A stretch of DNA of 64,000 nt, taken from positions 24,736 to 88,735 of the forward strand of contig JAPLQT010000051.1 of the NCBI GenBank assembly GCA_026399515.1. Reading direction: 5' to 3'. Source of the stretch: Pseudomonadota bacterium. GTDB lineage: Bacteria; Pseudomonadota; Gammaproteobacteria; Burkholderiales; Rhodocyclaceae. This document shows, one piece after another, positions 9,082-17,146 of the stretch. The notes under the pieces were generated by a model. That model worked only from the letters and a program-made list of their open reading frames with translations, made no database searches and was not told where the DNA came from. Each line of letters opens with the position of its first letter. The stretch's first letter is position 1. A program made the position numbers and the translations under genes.

Positions 9082-10464
9082 ATGAACCGATACGCCGCTC
9101 GAACGAGCCGCATTGCCGCACTGCTCGCCGGTCTGCTGGCAAGTTCCCTGGTTCAGGCGCTCGATCCCTTGAGAGGTTTGCTGGTGGAACCCGGAAGCGC
9201 GGGACTCGGCGTCGTGATGCGCAGCTCCCAGTCGCCGTATATCGGTGCGGGGCAGCGTAACGATCTGGTTCCGCTCTACCTCTACGAAGGCGAAAGGATC
9301 TTCCTGCATGCCAGCCGGGGCGGGCTCAAGCTGATGAACGACGGCAATACCCGCATGGAGGTCTTCCTCGACTACCGCTTCGAAGGATTTCCCTATGACC
9401 GGATTCCCCCCAGCCTGGCGGGAATGCAGGCGCGCGGTCCGACCGCCGACCTGGGGATCGCGGCACGCTATCGCGCAGGCCCGGGAGCATTCGGCATTGA
9501 ATTCGTGCATGACGCGCTGGGCATAACCAAGGGCAGCGAGATGCGTTTGAGTTACAGCGCGGATTGGGCCAACGGCAGGATGCACATCCGGCCGGCCGTG
9601 AGCGTCTCGGCTCGCAGCGCCGCGCTCAACAATTACTACTACGGAGTTCGTCCGCAAGAAGCCACGGCCTTGCGTCCCGCCTACGAGCCCGGCGCCGGCA
9701 CCAGCACATGGATGGGATTGTATGGCGACTACGACTTGAGCGAAGGCTGGCGAGTACTGATAGGCGTCGGCGCCAACCGCTTTTCGTCCAATGTGCGCAA
9801 CAGTCCGATCGTGCAGAACGGCAGCCAGCCGGAGATCCACCTGGGACTTGCCTACGACTTCGGCAGCTACCGCGATCTGCCGCCGGAACAAGGCTCGCCC
9901 ATCTATGTGAAAGCCCTCTATGGCCGGTCCACCGACTGCAACCTGATCAATACCATGACCGTGCGCTGCTTCTCGACCAACACGGTCGATAACACGCGGA
10001 TCGCCGCCATCGAACTGGGCCGGCCGTTCATGCAGGAAGTCAACGGCTGGCCGCTGGATTTCGTCGGCTATGTAGGCTTGCTGCGGCACGCCGAGAACGA
10101 GCTGCAACCCGACTCCCTGGAGCTCAACGCCTACATGAAGGCCTATTACTACGGCTTTCCCTGGAACAACCGCGTGAAGACCCGGCTTGGATTCGGCGTC
10201 GGCCTGTCGCTGGCGCAACGCGTGCCCTTCGTCGAAATGCGCGATCAGATTCAGCGCGGCCGCAGCACATCGAAAGTATTGAACTACCTCGATCCGACCA
10301 TAGACTTGAGCGTCGGCGACATGTTGGGCTCCAGGACACTGAAGAACACTTACCTCGGCCTGGGCGTGTCGCACCGCTCCGGGGTCTTCGGCAGTTCCAA
10401 GCTATTCGGCAATGTCGACGGCGGTTCGAACTACATCTACTACTACCTGGAACAACTGATGTAG
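9082..10464 (+). CDS. MipA/OmpV-like outer-membrane beta-barrel protein
   Basis: The 460-residue protein begins with a cleavable signal peptide (hydrophobic ~10-24, ending SLVQA). The remainder alternates aromatic/polar strand patterns typical of an outer-membrane barrel and ends in YYYLEQLM. Segments such as PYIGAGQRNDLVPLYLYEGERIFL and the GLGV-HRSGVFG ending resemble the MipA/OmpV family, whose best-known member is a scaffold for murein synthesis and hydrolysis enzymes; at 460 residues it is much longer than the usual ~250. Family assignment is by pattern and tentative; outer-membrane location is more certain. It converges with the brkB-like gene, three bases apart. Confidence 0.62.
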   Translation: MNRYAARTSRIAALLAGLLASSLVQALDPLRGLLVEPGSAGLGVVMRSSQSPYIGAGQRNDLVPLYLYEGERIFLHASRGGLKLMNDGNTRMEVFLDYRFEGFPYDRIPPSLAGMQARGPTADLGIAARYRAGPGAFGIEFVHDALGITKGSEMRLSYSADWANGRMHIRPAVSVSARSAALNNYYYGVRPQEATALRPAYEPGAGTSTWMGLYGDYDLSEGWRVLIGVGANRFSSNVRNSPIVQNGSQPEIHLGLAYDFGSYRDLPPEQGSPIYVKALYGRSTDCNLINTMTVRCFSTNTVDNTRIAAIELGRPFMQEVNGWPLDFVGYVGLLRHAENELQPDSLELNAYMKAYYYGFPWNNRVKTRLGFGVGLSLAQRVPFVEMRDQIQRGRSTSKVLNYLDPTIDLSVGDMLGSRTLKNTYLGLGVSHRSGVFGSSKLFGNVDGGSNYIYYYLEQLM

Positions 10465-10467
10465 TTC

Positions 10468-11358
10468 TCAAGCTTTTTCGGCGGGCGGGTCACTGGCCAT
10501 CGCGTTCGCCGCCGAAGCCTGGCCTTCCGGGCTGAGACTGCCGAACTGGAGGGCATACTGGCGGGTGAATTCCGCACCGAGAAAGAATATCTGCGCGGAA
10601 TAATAGATCCACAGCAGCAAAGCCACCACCGATCCGGCGGCACCAAAACCGGAGGCGATGGCGCTGCTGCCCAGGTACAGGCCGATGGCGTATTTGCCCA
10701 TGCTGAACAGGCCCGCGGTGAATATGGCGCCGGTCCACACGTCGCGCCACGACAACGGGGCATCCGGGAGCATCTTGTAGATCACCGCGAACAGGCAGAC
10801 GATCACGCTGAACGAGATCAGCGCCGAGATCGACTCAAAAACCAGGGCGGAACTGCTCCATATCCCACCGGCATAACGCTCGAGCACCGCCAGCGCAGCA
10901 CCGACCACCAGCGAAATGAGCAACAGGAAGGCAAGCAGGAGCACCAGCACGAAGGACAGGAACTGGGTTCTCAACAGCAGGCTGAATCCCGATCGAGTGG
11001 GTGGATTGATGCCCCACATCTCATCCAGGCTCCCTTTCAATTCCACAAAAACGCTGGTGGCGCCCAACAACAGCAGGATGCTGGCAACGATGGTTGCGAC
11101 GAGTCCGGAGTGCGGATTTTGCGCCGCCGCCAGCAAAGCCTGGATTGCCAGCGCCCCATTCGGGCCAACCAGATCCTGCATCTGCGCCATGATTTCACCT
11201 TGAGCCGCATCTGCGCCGAAGAAATAGCCGGCGACCACCACCGCCAACACCATGATGGGCGTCATGGAGAACAAGGTGTAAAACGCCAGCGCCGCACCTT
11301 TGCTGGCAGCGCGTTTGTCGAACCAGGCTTTCAGCGCTTCCGTCAGAACCTTGTACAT
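10468..11358 (-). CDS. YihY/BrkB family inner-membrane protein
   Basis: This 296-residue protein has six predicted transmembrane helices. It opens with the family signature KGAALAFYTLFSMTPIMVLAV, carries LKGSLDEMWGI after the second helix region, and ends with WIYYSAQIFFLGAEFTRQYA. BrkB/YihY proteins were once called ribonuclease BN and linked to serum resistance; their transport function is not settled. A dyad-motif promoter faces this gene 48 bases upstream of its start. Confidence 0.92.
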   Translation of the reverse strand: MYKVLTEALKAWFDKRAASKGAALAFYTLFSMTPIMVLAVVVAGYFFGADAAQGEIMAQMQDLVGPNGALAIQALLAAAQNPHSGLVATIVASILLLLGATSVFVELKGSLDEMWGINPPTRSGFSLLLRTQFLSFVLVLLLAFLLLISLVVGAALAVLERYAGGIWSSSALVFESISALISFSVIVCLFAVIYKMLPDAPLSWRDVWTGAIFTAGLFSMGKYAIGLYLGSSAIASGFGAAGSVVALLLWIYYSAQIFFLGAEFTRQYALQFGSLSPEGQASAANAMASDPPAEKA

Positions 11359-11405
11359 ACGGAGAACCCAGTGAAGTAAGGGACGGTGAATTCCGCCGTT
11401 TCAGC

Positions 11406-11447
11406 ATTCTTCCCTTTCAATTCCTGGCGCGCTGTGCGTTGGCGAAC
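11406..11447 (-). promoter_or_regulatory. Dyad-motif promoter facing brkB-like gene (site shared with pilus operon)
   Basis: On the minus strand GTTCGCCAACGCACAGC (11,447-11,431) is followed exactly +36 by AAGAAT; predicted start ~11,399. Read on the plus strand the same dyad is GTGCGTTGGCGAACATA (11,434-11,450), facing the pilus operon 120 bases away, but no convincing -10 sits at the fixed distance there. Confidence 0.5.
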
Positions 11448-11570
11448 ATAAAGCCAGCCGGCTTGCAGCATGGGCTGTTCGGCATCCTGCCGCGCCTGTG
11501 TGTCCCAGCGAACAGAGAAAAACCTTGGATGGACCGACAATCAAAGCTGATTCGTCAAAGGAGCCATACC

Positions 11571-12116
11571 ATGTTTAAGAAATCCGTTTTGCATCTCTCG
11601 CTGGCGGCGGCGCTGCTCACCACCTCCGGATTCGTCCTCGCGGCGTCGACACCGACGAACATCGCGGTATCGGCGACCGTTTCGCAAGGCTGTTCGATCA
11701 GCACTACGACCGCCCTCGCCTTCGGCGCATACGATCCCATCGGCGCCAACGCGAGCGCCGCGTTGAACGCCACCGGCCAGGTCAGCGTCGCCTGTTCCAA
11801 GGGCGCGACCGGCCTGACGATAGGCATGGATAACGGCACCCACGTCTCGGGCACCCAGCGTCAGATGCAGGGTACGACCGCCGCGGACCTGCTGCAGTAC
11901 AACCTGTTCCAACCGCCCACCAACGTGGCGGGAGTCGCGTGTACCTTCCCCGGCACCATTGCATGGAACACTACGGCGGGTGCCGGGGTGTTGACGCTCA
12001 CCAGCGCACCGACCAAGGCAGCCCGCTTATACAACGTCTGCGGAACGATCCCCGGTGGCCAGGATGCCACGACAGGCGCGTACACGGATACGGTCATCGC
12101 GACACTCAACTTCTGA
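11571..12116 (+). CDS. Spore coat U (SCPU) domain major pilin subunit
   Basis: The 181-residue secreted protein has a signal peptide (~1-25, ending VLAA) and one SCPU domain. Seen are VSATVSQGCSIS with the conserved first Cys, LAFGAYDP, VSVACSKG, and the C-terminal IPGGQDATTGAYTDTVIATLNF donor-strand-like end. SCPU proteins are subunits of archaic (Csu/sigma) chaperone-usher pili used in biofilm attachment. The start at 11,571 follows an AAAGGAG site (11,557-11,563); the upstream in-frame extension has no signal. First gene of a four-gene pilus operon. Confidence 0.92.
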   Translation: MFKKSVLHLSLAAALLTTSGFVLAASTPTNIAVSATVSQGCSISTTTALAFGAYDPIGANASAALNATGQVSVACSKGATGLTIGMDNGTHVSGTQRQMQGTTAADLLQYNLFQPPTNVAGVACTFPGTIAWNTTAGAGVLTLTSAPTKAARLYNVCGTIPGGQDATTGAYTDTVIATLNF

Positions 12117-12130
12117 AAGTGCCAACCACC

Positions 12131-12922
12131 ATGAAAAACTCAACTTGCATCGAAGACATGACCCCTGCCGGTTACCGGCGGGGAACGGCACGCGCCATGG
12201 CTCTCCGCACGGCATTTTGCGCGGCCGCGCTGATCCTCCCGCAACTTGCCGCGGCGGCGGCCTGGGATGTCGATCCGGTTCGCGTGGAACTCTCGCCGGA
12301 ACAGCAGACAGGCGCGGTTACCATCAGAAACGATTCCGACCAGTCGACGTCGATCCAGATCCAGGCGGTCGCGTGGTCGCAAGTCGGCGGCAAGGACGTC
12401 TACACTCCCACCCGGGAACTGCTGGTGTCGCCGCCTATCGTCACCATCGCGCCGAAAACAGAACAGGTAGTCCGCGTCGCCTTGCGACGGCCGGCGGATG
12501 CAGTCAACGAGCTGAGCTACCGCATCAACCTGCAGGAACTCCCGGCGCAGCCGGTCGCAGGATTCAGCGGAGTGCAGGTCGCCTTGCGCATCGGCTTGCC
12601 GGTGTTCGTCCAGCCGGCAAAAGGTCAGGCCGCGCCGAAAATGGCGTGGAGCGTCACGCGCATGCCGGATCATCAATTGAAAGTCGGCTTGCTGAATCAG
12701 GGCAGCGCACATGTGCAGGTATCGGATTTTTCCTTATTCATTCCGGGTAGCGATCAGTCGATCGCCGCTCAGGCAGGCTCAAGCTACGTCCTGGCGGGCC
12801 AGTCGCAAGAGTGGCTGCTGAAGACCGGTACTCCCGGAATCCTCCCCAGCGGTCAGTTGCGCCTCAAAGCCTATACCGATGCTGGCGACACTGAAACAAG
12901 TCTTGTGCTGGGCAAGCCGTGA
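12131..12922 (+). CDS. Periplasmic pilus chaperone (PapD/CsuC-like)
   Basis: The 263-residue protein has an unusually long N-region before its signal peptide (hydrophobic ~24-40, ending AAAA). Two Ig-like domains follow: WDVDPVRVELSPEQQTGAVTIRNDSDQSTSIQIQ (first strands), PPIVTIAPKTEQVVRVALRR (the G1-strand region) and SYRINLQELP. It should cap and donate a strand to SCPU subunits in the periplasm. A downstream ATG at 12,197 would give a normal signal peptide and is an alternative start. It overlaps the usher gene by 44 bases. Confidence 0.92.
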   Translation: MKNSTCIEDMTPAGYRRGTARAMALRTAFCAAALILPQLAAAAAWDVDPVRVELSPEQQTGAVTIRNDSDQSTSIQIQAVAWSQVGGKDVYTPTRELLVSPPIVTIAPKTEQVVRVALRRPADAVNELSYRINLQELPAQPVAGFSGVQVALRIGLPVFVQPAKGQAAPKMAWSVTRMPDHQLKVGLLNQGSAHVQVSDFSLFIPGSDQSIAAQAGSSYVLAGQSQEWLLKTGTPGILPSGQLRLKAYTDAGDTETSLVLGKP

Positions 12923-15302
12923 TCTCGCCGCGCTATGCCTGATCGGGGCGTGTTCCGTCCCCGGCGCAGCGGCGGAATCAGGGAACGGAAGCAATCCTGA
13001 TTCCGGCCAGGTAGTCGAGCACACGGCGCAGATACCCGCTGCGGGGATGGTCACTTCGACCTCACAATTTCATGAGCGGCTGCTGCTCGTCGATATCAAC
13101 CGGCAGCAACTGGACCAGGCCGTGCTGGTGCTCGAAGACCCAGCCGGAACGCTCTACCTGTGGCGTCAGGATTTGCTGCGCTGGCGATTTCGTCCGCCCG
13201 CGGCGAGTGCCGCGATCGAGTACCAGGGCGAGAAATTTTTCCCGCTCAGCGCGCTCTCGGACGTATCGCATGTTTACGATTCAAAGGCGCTTACCCTGTT
13301 GATCGAAGTTCGCCCCGGCGCGTTCGACAGCACCCGGCTGACGACCCGCTATGATCACTTGCTGCCGCCGGTAAAACCGGGTCCCGGCGGATTCTTCAAC
13401 TATGACCTGGCTGCATCGCATTCCGCGGATTCGACGCAGCGTGCGGGGCAGTTCGAACTGGGCTTCTTCAATGGATCCGGCGTCGGCACCAGCAACCTGC
13501 TCGCCGAGAACCTCGGCAGCCATACCCGCCTGACGCGGCTGGACACTACCTGGACCGTCGACAACCCGGAAAAGCTGCAAACGCTGCGCCTGGGCGATGC
13601 TGTCAACGCCCCCGGCGCGTGGGGCCGCCCGGTGCGCTTCGGCGGTATCCAGTATGGAACCAACTTCGCCACCCAGCCGGGCTTCGTCAGCTTCCCACCG
13701 CAGAGCGCCGTAGGTCAGGCGGTGTTGCCATCCACCGTCGACGTGTTCATCAACAACACCCTCGTATCGCGCCAGAGTGTGCCGCCAGGGCCGTTCTCGA
13801 TCAGCAATCTGCCACTGGTCAACGGCGCTGGCGAAGTTCAACTGGTGGTGCGCGATCTCCTGGGGCGCGAGCAAATCGTCACCCGACCGTTTTACGCCAG
13901 CCCGACGCTGCTGCGCGAAGGCCTGAAGACTTTTTCCTACGAGTTCGGCCGGGTGCGTGACAACTTCGGCATCGATAGCAACAACTATGGCAGTTGGCTG
14001 GGTTCGGGCACCTACCGGCGTGGCGTGAGCGAGAATTTCACCGCCGAGGCGCATGCCGAAGCCATGCCGGGCCAGGCAACTGTCGGCGCGGGCGGGGACT
14101 ATCTGATTACCCGGATCGGTACGCTCAGCAGCTACCTGGTGGGCAGCCATGGCAAGCCCGGCAACGGCGGCATGGTGCTGCTGGGCATCGACCGGCAGGC
14201 GCTACCGTGGAGTCTGGGCGCACGCACGCAATGGGCCAGCAGCGGCTTCGCACAGGTCGGACAGGCTACGCCGTTACCGCCACCGGTTCATTCGAGCAGC
14301 GCCAGCCTGAGTTATTCCGCGGGCAGCGGCGGCTCGATCGGTTTCGCCTACGTCGGGCAGCACAACCGTGACCAGGCCGATACCCGCATCGCCACCTTGA
14401 GCTACAGCGTCTCGCTGGGAACTATTGGCACATTCATGATATCCGCCCTGCGCAGCTTCACCGGCGACATGAGCACTTCGATTTTCGCCCTGCTCAGCCT
14501 GCCGTTGGACGCGTCGACCAACCTGAGTTTCAGTTCGCAATCCGTGCGCGGCGGGAGCACCGCCAACAGCAATGATTTCACCATCACCTTGCAGCACAAT
14601 CTGCCGATGGGTGAGGGTTCCGGGTATCGCCTGCAACAGCGCAGCGACGGCGCCCGGGAAGCATCCTATTCGTACCAGAACAACGTCGGCACCTATGTGC
14701 TGGATGCGGCACAGGCGCAGGGCAGCACTGCCACGCGCCTGAGCGTTTCGGGCGGTGTGGCGTTTCTTGGCGGCAACGCATTCCCGAGCCGGCGCATCGA
14801 CCAGAGTTTCGCCGTGGTGCGCATTCCGGATTATCCCAACGTGCGCATACTCGCCGACAACCAACCGGCGGGACGCACCGATGCCAATGGCAATGCGCTG
14901 ATTCCGCGTCTGCGGGCCTACGACATCAACGTGATCTCGATCGACCAGCGCGATCTGCCCATGGATGCGGAGATCGGCGCAGTCAAGGTCGAAGCGGTGC
15001 CCTACTTCCATAGCGGCATCGACACGAGATTTCCGATCAAGCGCTCGCGCGGCGCAACGCTCTCGATCCAATTGGAAGACGGTCAACCCTTGCCGGTTGG
15101 CGCCGCGCTCCAGCAAGTGGGAAGGAATGAAGTTTTTCTGGTCGGCTACGCCGGCGAGGTCTATATCACCGGCCTCGGCGCAACCACCCGGCTGATCGCA
15201 AGCTGGCACGGACAAAGTTGTGAATTCAACGTCCGGTTCACACCAAGCGCCGATCCCCTGCCGGATCTCGGCATCTTCATCTGCAAAGGAGTGCATCCAT
15301 GA
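12879..15302 (+). CDS. Outer-membrane fimbrial usher (FimD/PapC/CsuD family)
   Basis: The 807-residue usher has a signal peptide (to ~AAA at residue 32), an N-terminal chaperone-binding domain, a 24-strand pore barrel with the family's GPFSISNLPLVNGAGEVQLVVRDLLGREQ plug-side segment and YEFGRVRDNFG, and C-terminal domains (RIPDYPNVRILADNQPAGRTDANGNALIPRL; SCEFNVRF at the end). It forms the channel for pilus assembly. The sequence is in the archaic (gamma/sigma) clade by association with SCPU subunits. Start overlaps the chaperone gene; the stop overlaps the next gene's ATG by four bases, so the operon is translationally coupled. Confidence 0.94.
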   Translation: MLATLKQVLCWASRDLAALCLIGACSVPGAAAESGNGSNPDSGQVVEHTAQIPAAGMVTSTSQFHERLLLVDINRQQLDQAVLVLEDPAGTLYLWRQDLLRWRFRPPAASAAIEYQGEKFFPLSALSDVSHVYDSKALTLLIEVRPGAFDSTRLTTRYDHLLPPVKPGPGGFFNYDLAASHSADSTQRAGQFELGFFNGSGVGTSNLLAENLGSHTRLTRLDTTWTVDNPEKLQTLRLGDAVNAPGAWGRPVRFGGIQYGTNFATQPGFVSFPPQSAVGQAVLPSTVDVFINNTLVSRQSVPPGPFSISNLPLVNGAGEVQLVVRDLLGREQIVTRPFYASPTLLREGLKTFSYEFGRVRDNFGIDSNNYGSWLGSGTYRRGVSENFTAEAHAEAMPGQATVGAGGDYLITRIGTLSSYLVGSHGKPGNGGMVLLGIDRQALPWSLGARTQWASSGFAQVGQATPLPPPVHSSSASLSYSAGSGGSIGFAYVGQHNRDQADTRIATLSYSVSLGTIGTFMISALRSFTGDMSTSIFALLSLPLDASTNLSFSSQSVRGGSTANSNDFTITLQHNLPMGEGSGYRLQQRSDGAREASYSYQNNVGTYVLDAAQAQGSTATRLSVSGGVAFLGGNAFPSRRIDQSFAVVRIPDYPNVRILADNQPAGRTDANGNALIPRLRAYDINVISIDQRDLPMDAEIGAVKVEAVPYFHSGIDTRFPIKRSRGATLSIQLEDGQPLPVGAALQQVGRNEVFLVGYAGEVYITGLGATTRLIASWHGQSCEFNVRFTPSADPLPDLGIFICKGVHP

Positions 15303-15787
15303 TCCGGCACCGCCTTCGGGCACTGGCACCCCAGAAACAAACTCGGGCACTAGTCGCATGTGCTGTAGTGCTATCGATCGTGTCTCCATCGGCATTTGCC
15401 GACCGCAATTGCACGTTCGCCTCCGCCAATCCCGTCAACTTTGGGGCCTACGACGTCTTTGCCGCGCTGCCCAACAACAATGGCGTTGGCAGCCTCAGGA
15501 TCAGTTGCAACGGCGGTGGCGGCCCTTTCGATGTCACGCTGAGCACTGGCCAAAGCAACAACTACGTATCACGGTTGATGCGGAGCGGCGCAAATTCTCT
15601 CGACTACAATCTTTACACCAGCGCCGCGCGAAGCGTGGTCTGGGGCAATGGAAGCGGCGTCAGCCAAACGATGCACGCAGCCGGGAACACCACCACCACG
15701 CTGAGCATATTCGGCCAGATTCCCGCCGGACAGGATGCCGCTGTCGGGATCTACTCCGACAGCATCACCGCAATCGTGAATTTTTGA
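15299..15787 (+). CDS. SCPU-domain pilus subunit, probable tip/minor
   Basis: The 162-residue protein has an N-terminal signal peptide (hydrophobic ~17-33, cleavage near FADR) and a single SCPU domain: NCTFASANPVNFGAYDV, LRISCNGG, FDVTLSTG, IPAGQDAAVGIYSDSITAIVNF. It lacks the two-domain layout of CsuE-type adhesins, so if it caps the pilus the tip is minimal. It shares the ATGA overlap with the usher stop and ends 12 bases before the convergent fusion gene. Confidence 0.87.
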   Translation: MIRHRLRALAPQKQTRALVACAVVLSIVSPSAFADRNCTFASANPVNFGAYDVFAALPNNNGVGSLRISCNGGGGPFDVTLSTGQSNNYVSRLMRSGANSLDYNLYTSAARSVVWGNGSGVSQTMHAAGNTTTTLSIFGQIPAGQDAAVGIYSDSITAIVNF

Positions 15788-15799
15788 TGCCGCACACCG

Positions 15800-16525
15800 T
15801 CAAAGCGGGCGGACCGAAAGCAGCAACGGCCAGGGATATAGCCCCGGTTGTGCATCCGGATCAAGGACAAAACGAAAACTCAATTCGTGGCTCAGGTTGG
15901 GTGGCAGCGGCCCGCGCTGCACGATGGCGCCGCCGTCAGGGCCCAATTGGACCGTGTTTCCCAAGCCATAGACTTGTACCAGTTGGAACAGCTTGCCGAT
16001 CGGATGAAACTCCATGACATAGCCCGATCGGCTATTGGTGGCAACCGAAAAACGCGATCCAGCCGCGATGTCGACGTATCCACGCGCAACGTCGGCGTCG
16101 CTGATGGCGAGTTGCGTCGCCTGCTGATCGACCCGAATTTTGGCATTGGCGACGACTCTGACCGAAACCGTCATGGCTACGCTATTTTGACTTGCCTCCG
16201 CTGAGGGCGTAATAGCTTCGAGGGGCGCAAGTCCCACCGCGGCGACCAGCGCATAGGCGATGAGGTTGCGCTGCAACGCCAAGCCGCCTTCCACCTGGCG
16301 TCGGCTGGCATGACCCGCCTGGATCAATTCCTCTCCGAGACGACGCCCCGTTGCGGCCTGACGGCGCAATGCGCATTCGAGTTGATGCGGCGTAATCTGG
16401 CCATCCGCAACAAGAATATTGCCCAGCGCAAATTCTCTCAGGACGGGTGTTGCCCCATTCCGGCGCCGGTGAAGTTCCCGGACCACATCATGTTCGTGCT
16501 GTGTCAGCACATTCTTCTCGATCAC
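15800..16525 (-). CDS. Fusion of GspE-N-like domain, membrane anchor and pilin-like periplasmic domain
   Basis: The 241-residue product starts at GTG. Residues ~30-85 (LGNILVADGQITPHQLECALRRQAATGRRLGEELIQAG) match the pattern of the GspE/PilB N-terminal (MshEN-like) domain that in secretion and pilus ATPases can bind c-di-GMP or partner proteins. A single hydrophobic segment (~87-110, LIAYALVAAVGLAPLEAI) follows. The rest (~112-241) is a periplasmic beta domain with SVRVVANAKI, a GSRFSVATNSRSGYVMEF pair and FRFVLDPDAQPGLYPWPLLLSVRP, resembling SCPU/fimbrial subunits. The combination suggests an anchor or sensor linked to the neighbouring pilus. Domain assignment is by eye; function is inference. 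Confidence 0.6.
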   Translation of the reverse strand: MIEKNVLTQHEHDVVRELHRRRNGATPVLREFALGNILVADGQITPHQLECALRRQAATGRRLGEELIQAGHASRRQVEGGLALQRNLIAYALVAAVGLAPLEAITPSAEASQNSVAMTVSVRVVANAKIRVDQQATQLAISDADVARGYVDIAAGSRFSVATNSRSGYVMEFHPIGKLFQLVQVYGLGNTVQLGPDGGAIVQRGPLPPNLSHELSFRFVLDPDAQPGLYPWPLLLSVRPL

Positions 16526-16538
16526 GATTTCGACCCGG

Positions 16539-17051
16539 TCAATGGAAGTCCTGGCGATATTGAAACAGGAAGGAATGACGACGAAGTCTGAGGTTGAGTT
16601 TCTGCCCTTGCGAACCGATGCTGAGTAGCGGCGACAGGTAAAGACGATCTCTCACGGGTATCAACTGCAAGCCGCTATGTTCGATCCCGTCGGATCCCTG
16701 TCTCGGCTCTAATCTCGCCACACCTGGAAGAGCCCCGCCGCCGACAAGAACTTTGTGGAAATCCTCGGGCGCTGGAGCCAGCACCACACTCGCGGTGAGC
16801 TTGTAGAAGCCTGACCTTCGGCCAGGATTTTCGCCGCGCGCAAAGGCCGTGTCTATGCTCAGCAGTTCAAGTCTTGGTCCGAGGGCATCCTGTTCCAGCT
16901 CGACACCCATGGACACGATGGACCAGATCATGAGAGTCAATCCTAAGGCAAGGCGGCACATGAGGGCACTGTCGTCACCCCGGCGATCAGCCTTCGCTGC
17001 TCTGCGTGTAGGTGGCGTCGATGCCTGCCGGGTGGAAGTGGGATGACTCAT
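16539..17051 (-). CDS. Membrane-anchored/secreted protein of unknown function, partner of the fusion gene
   Basis: I do not recognise this 170-residue protein. It has a basic N-terminus (~1-30), a hydrophobic segment (~31-50, CRLALGLTLMIWSIVSMGVE) and a C-terminal beta-rich region (SGFYKLTASVVLAPAPEDFHKVLVGG, LNLRLRRHSFLFQYRQDF). It sits 13 bases upstream of the GspE-N/pilin-like fusion gene on the same strand. The predicted transcription start falls exactly on the ATG at 17,051, suggesting leaderless translation; otherwise the ATG at 16,961 just before the hydrophobic segment is the start. Confidence 0.55.
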   Translation of the reverse strand: MSHPTSTRQASTPPTRRAAKADRRGDDSALMCRLALGLTLMIWSIVSMGVELEQDALGPRLELLSIDTAFARGENPGRRSGFYKLTASVVLAPAPEDFHKVLVGGGALPGVARLEPRQGSDGIEHSGLQLIPVRDRLYLSPLLSIGSQGQKLNLRLRRHSFLFQYRQDFH

Positions 17052-17057
17052 GCTTCC

Positions 17058-17099
17058 ATGCTGCGCTTGCATGGAAAGATCGTCTGTGCGCTCTCGTAC
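17058..17099 (-). promoter_or_regulatory. Dyad-motif promoter of the fusion-protein operon
   Basis: Minus strand GTACGAGAGCGCACAGA (17,099-17,083); -10-like CAGCAT at 17,063-17,058, exactly +36. Predicted start 17,051 coincides with the A of an ATG. Confidence 0.55.
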
Positions 17100-17146
17100 C
17101 CACGAATGAATTCATTGTCGGTGTTGCGATGTTTGATGCCGCACTG

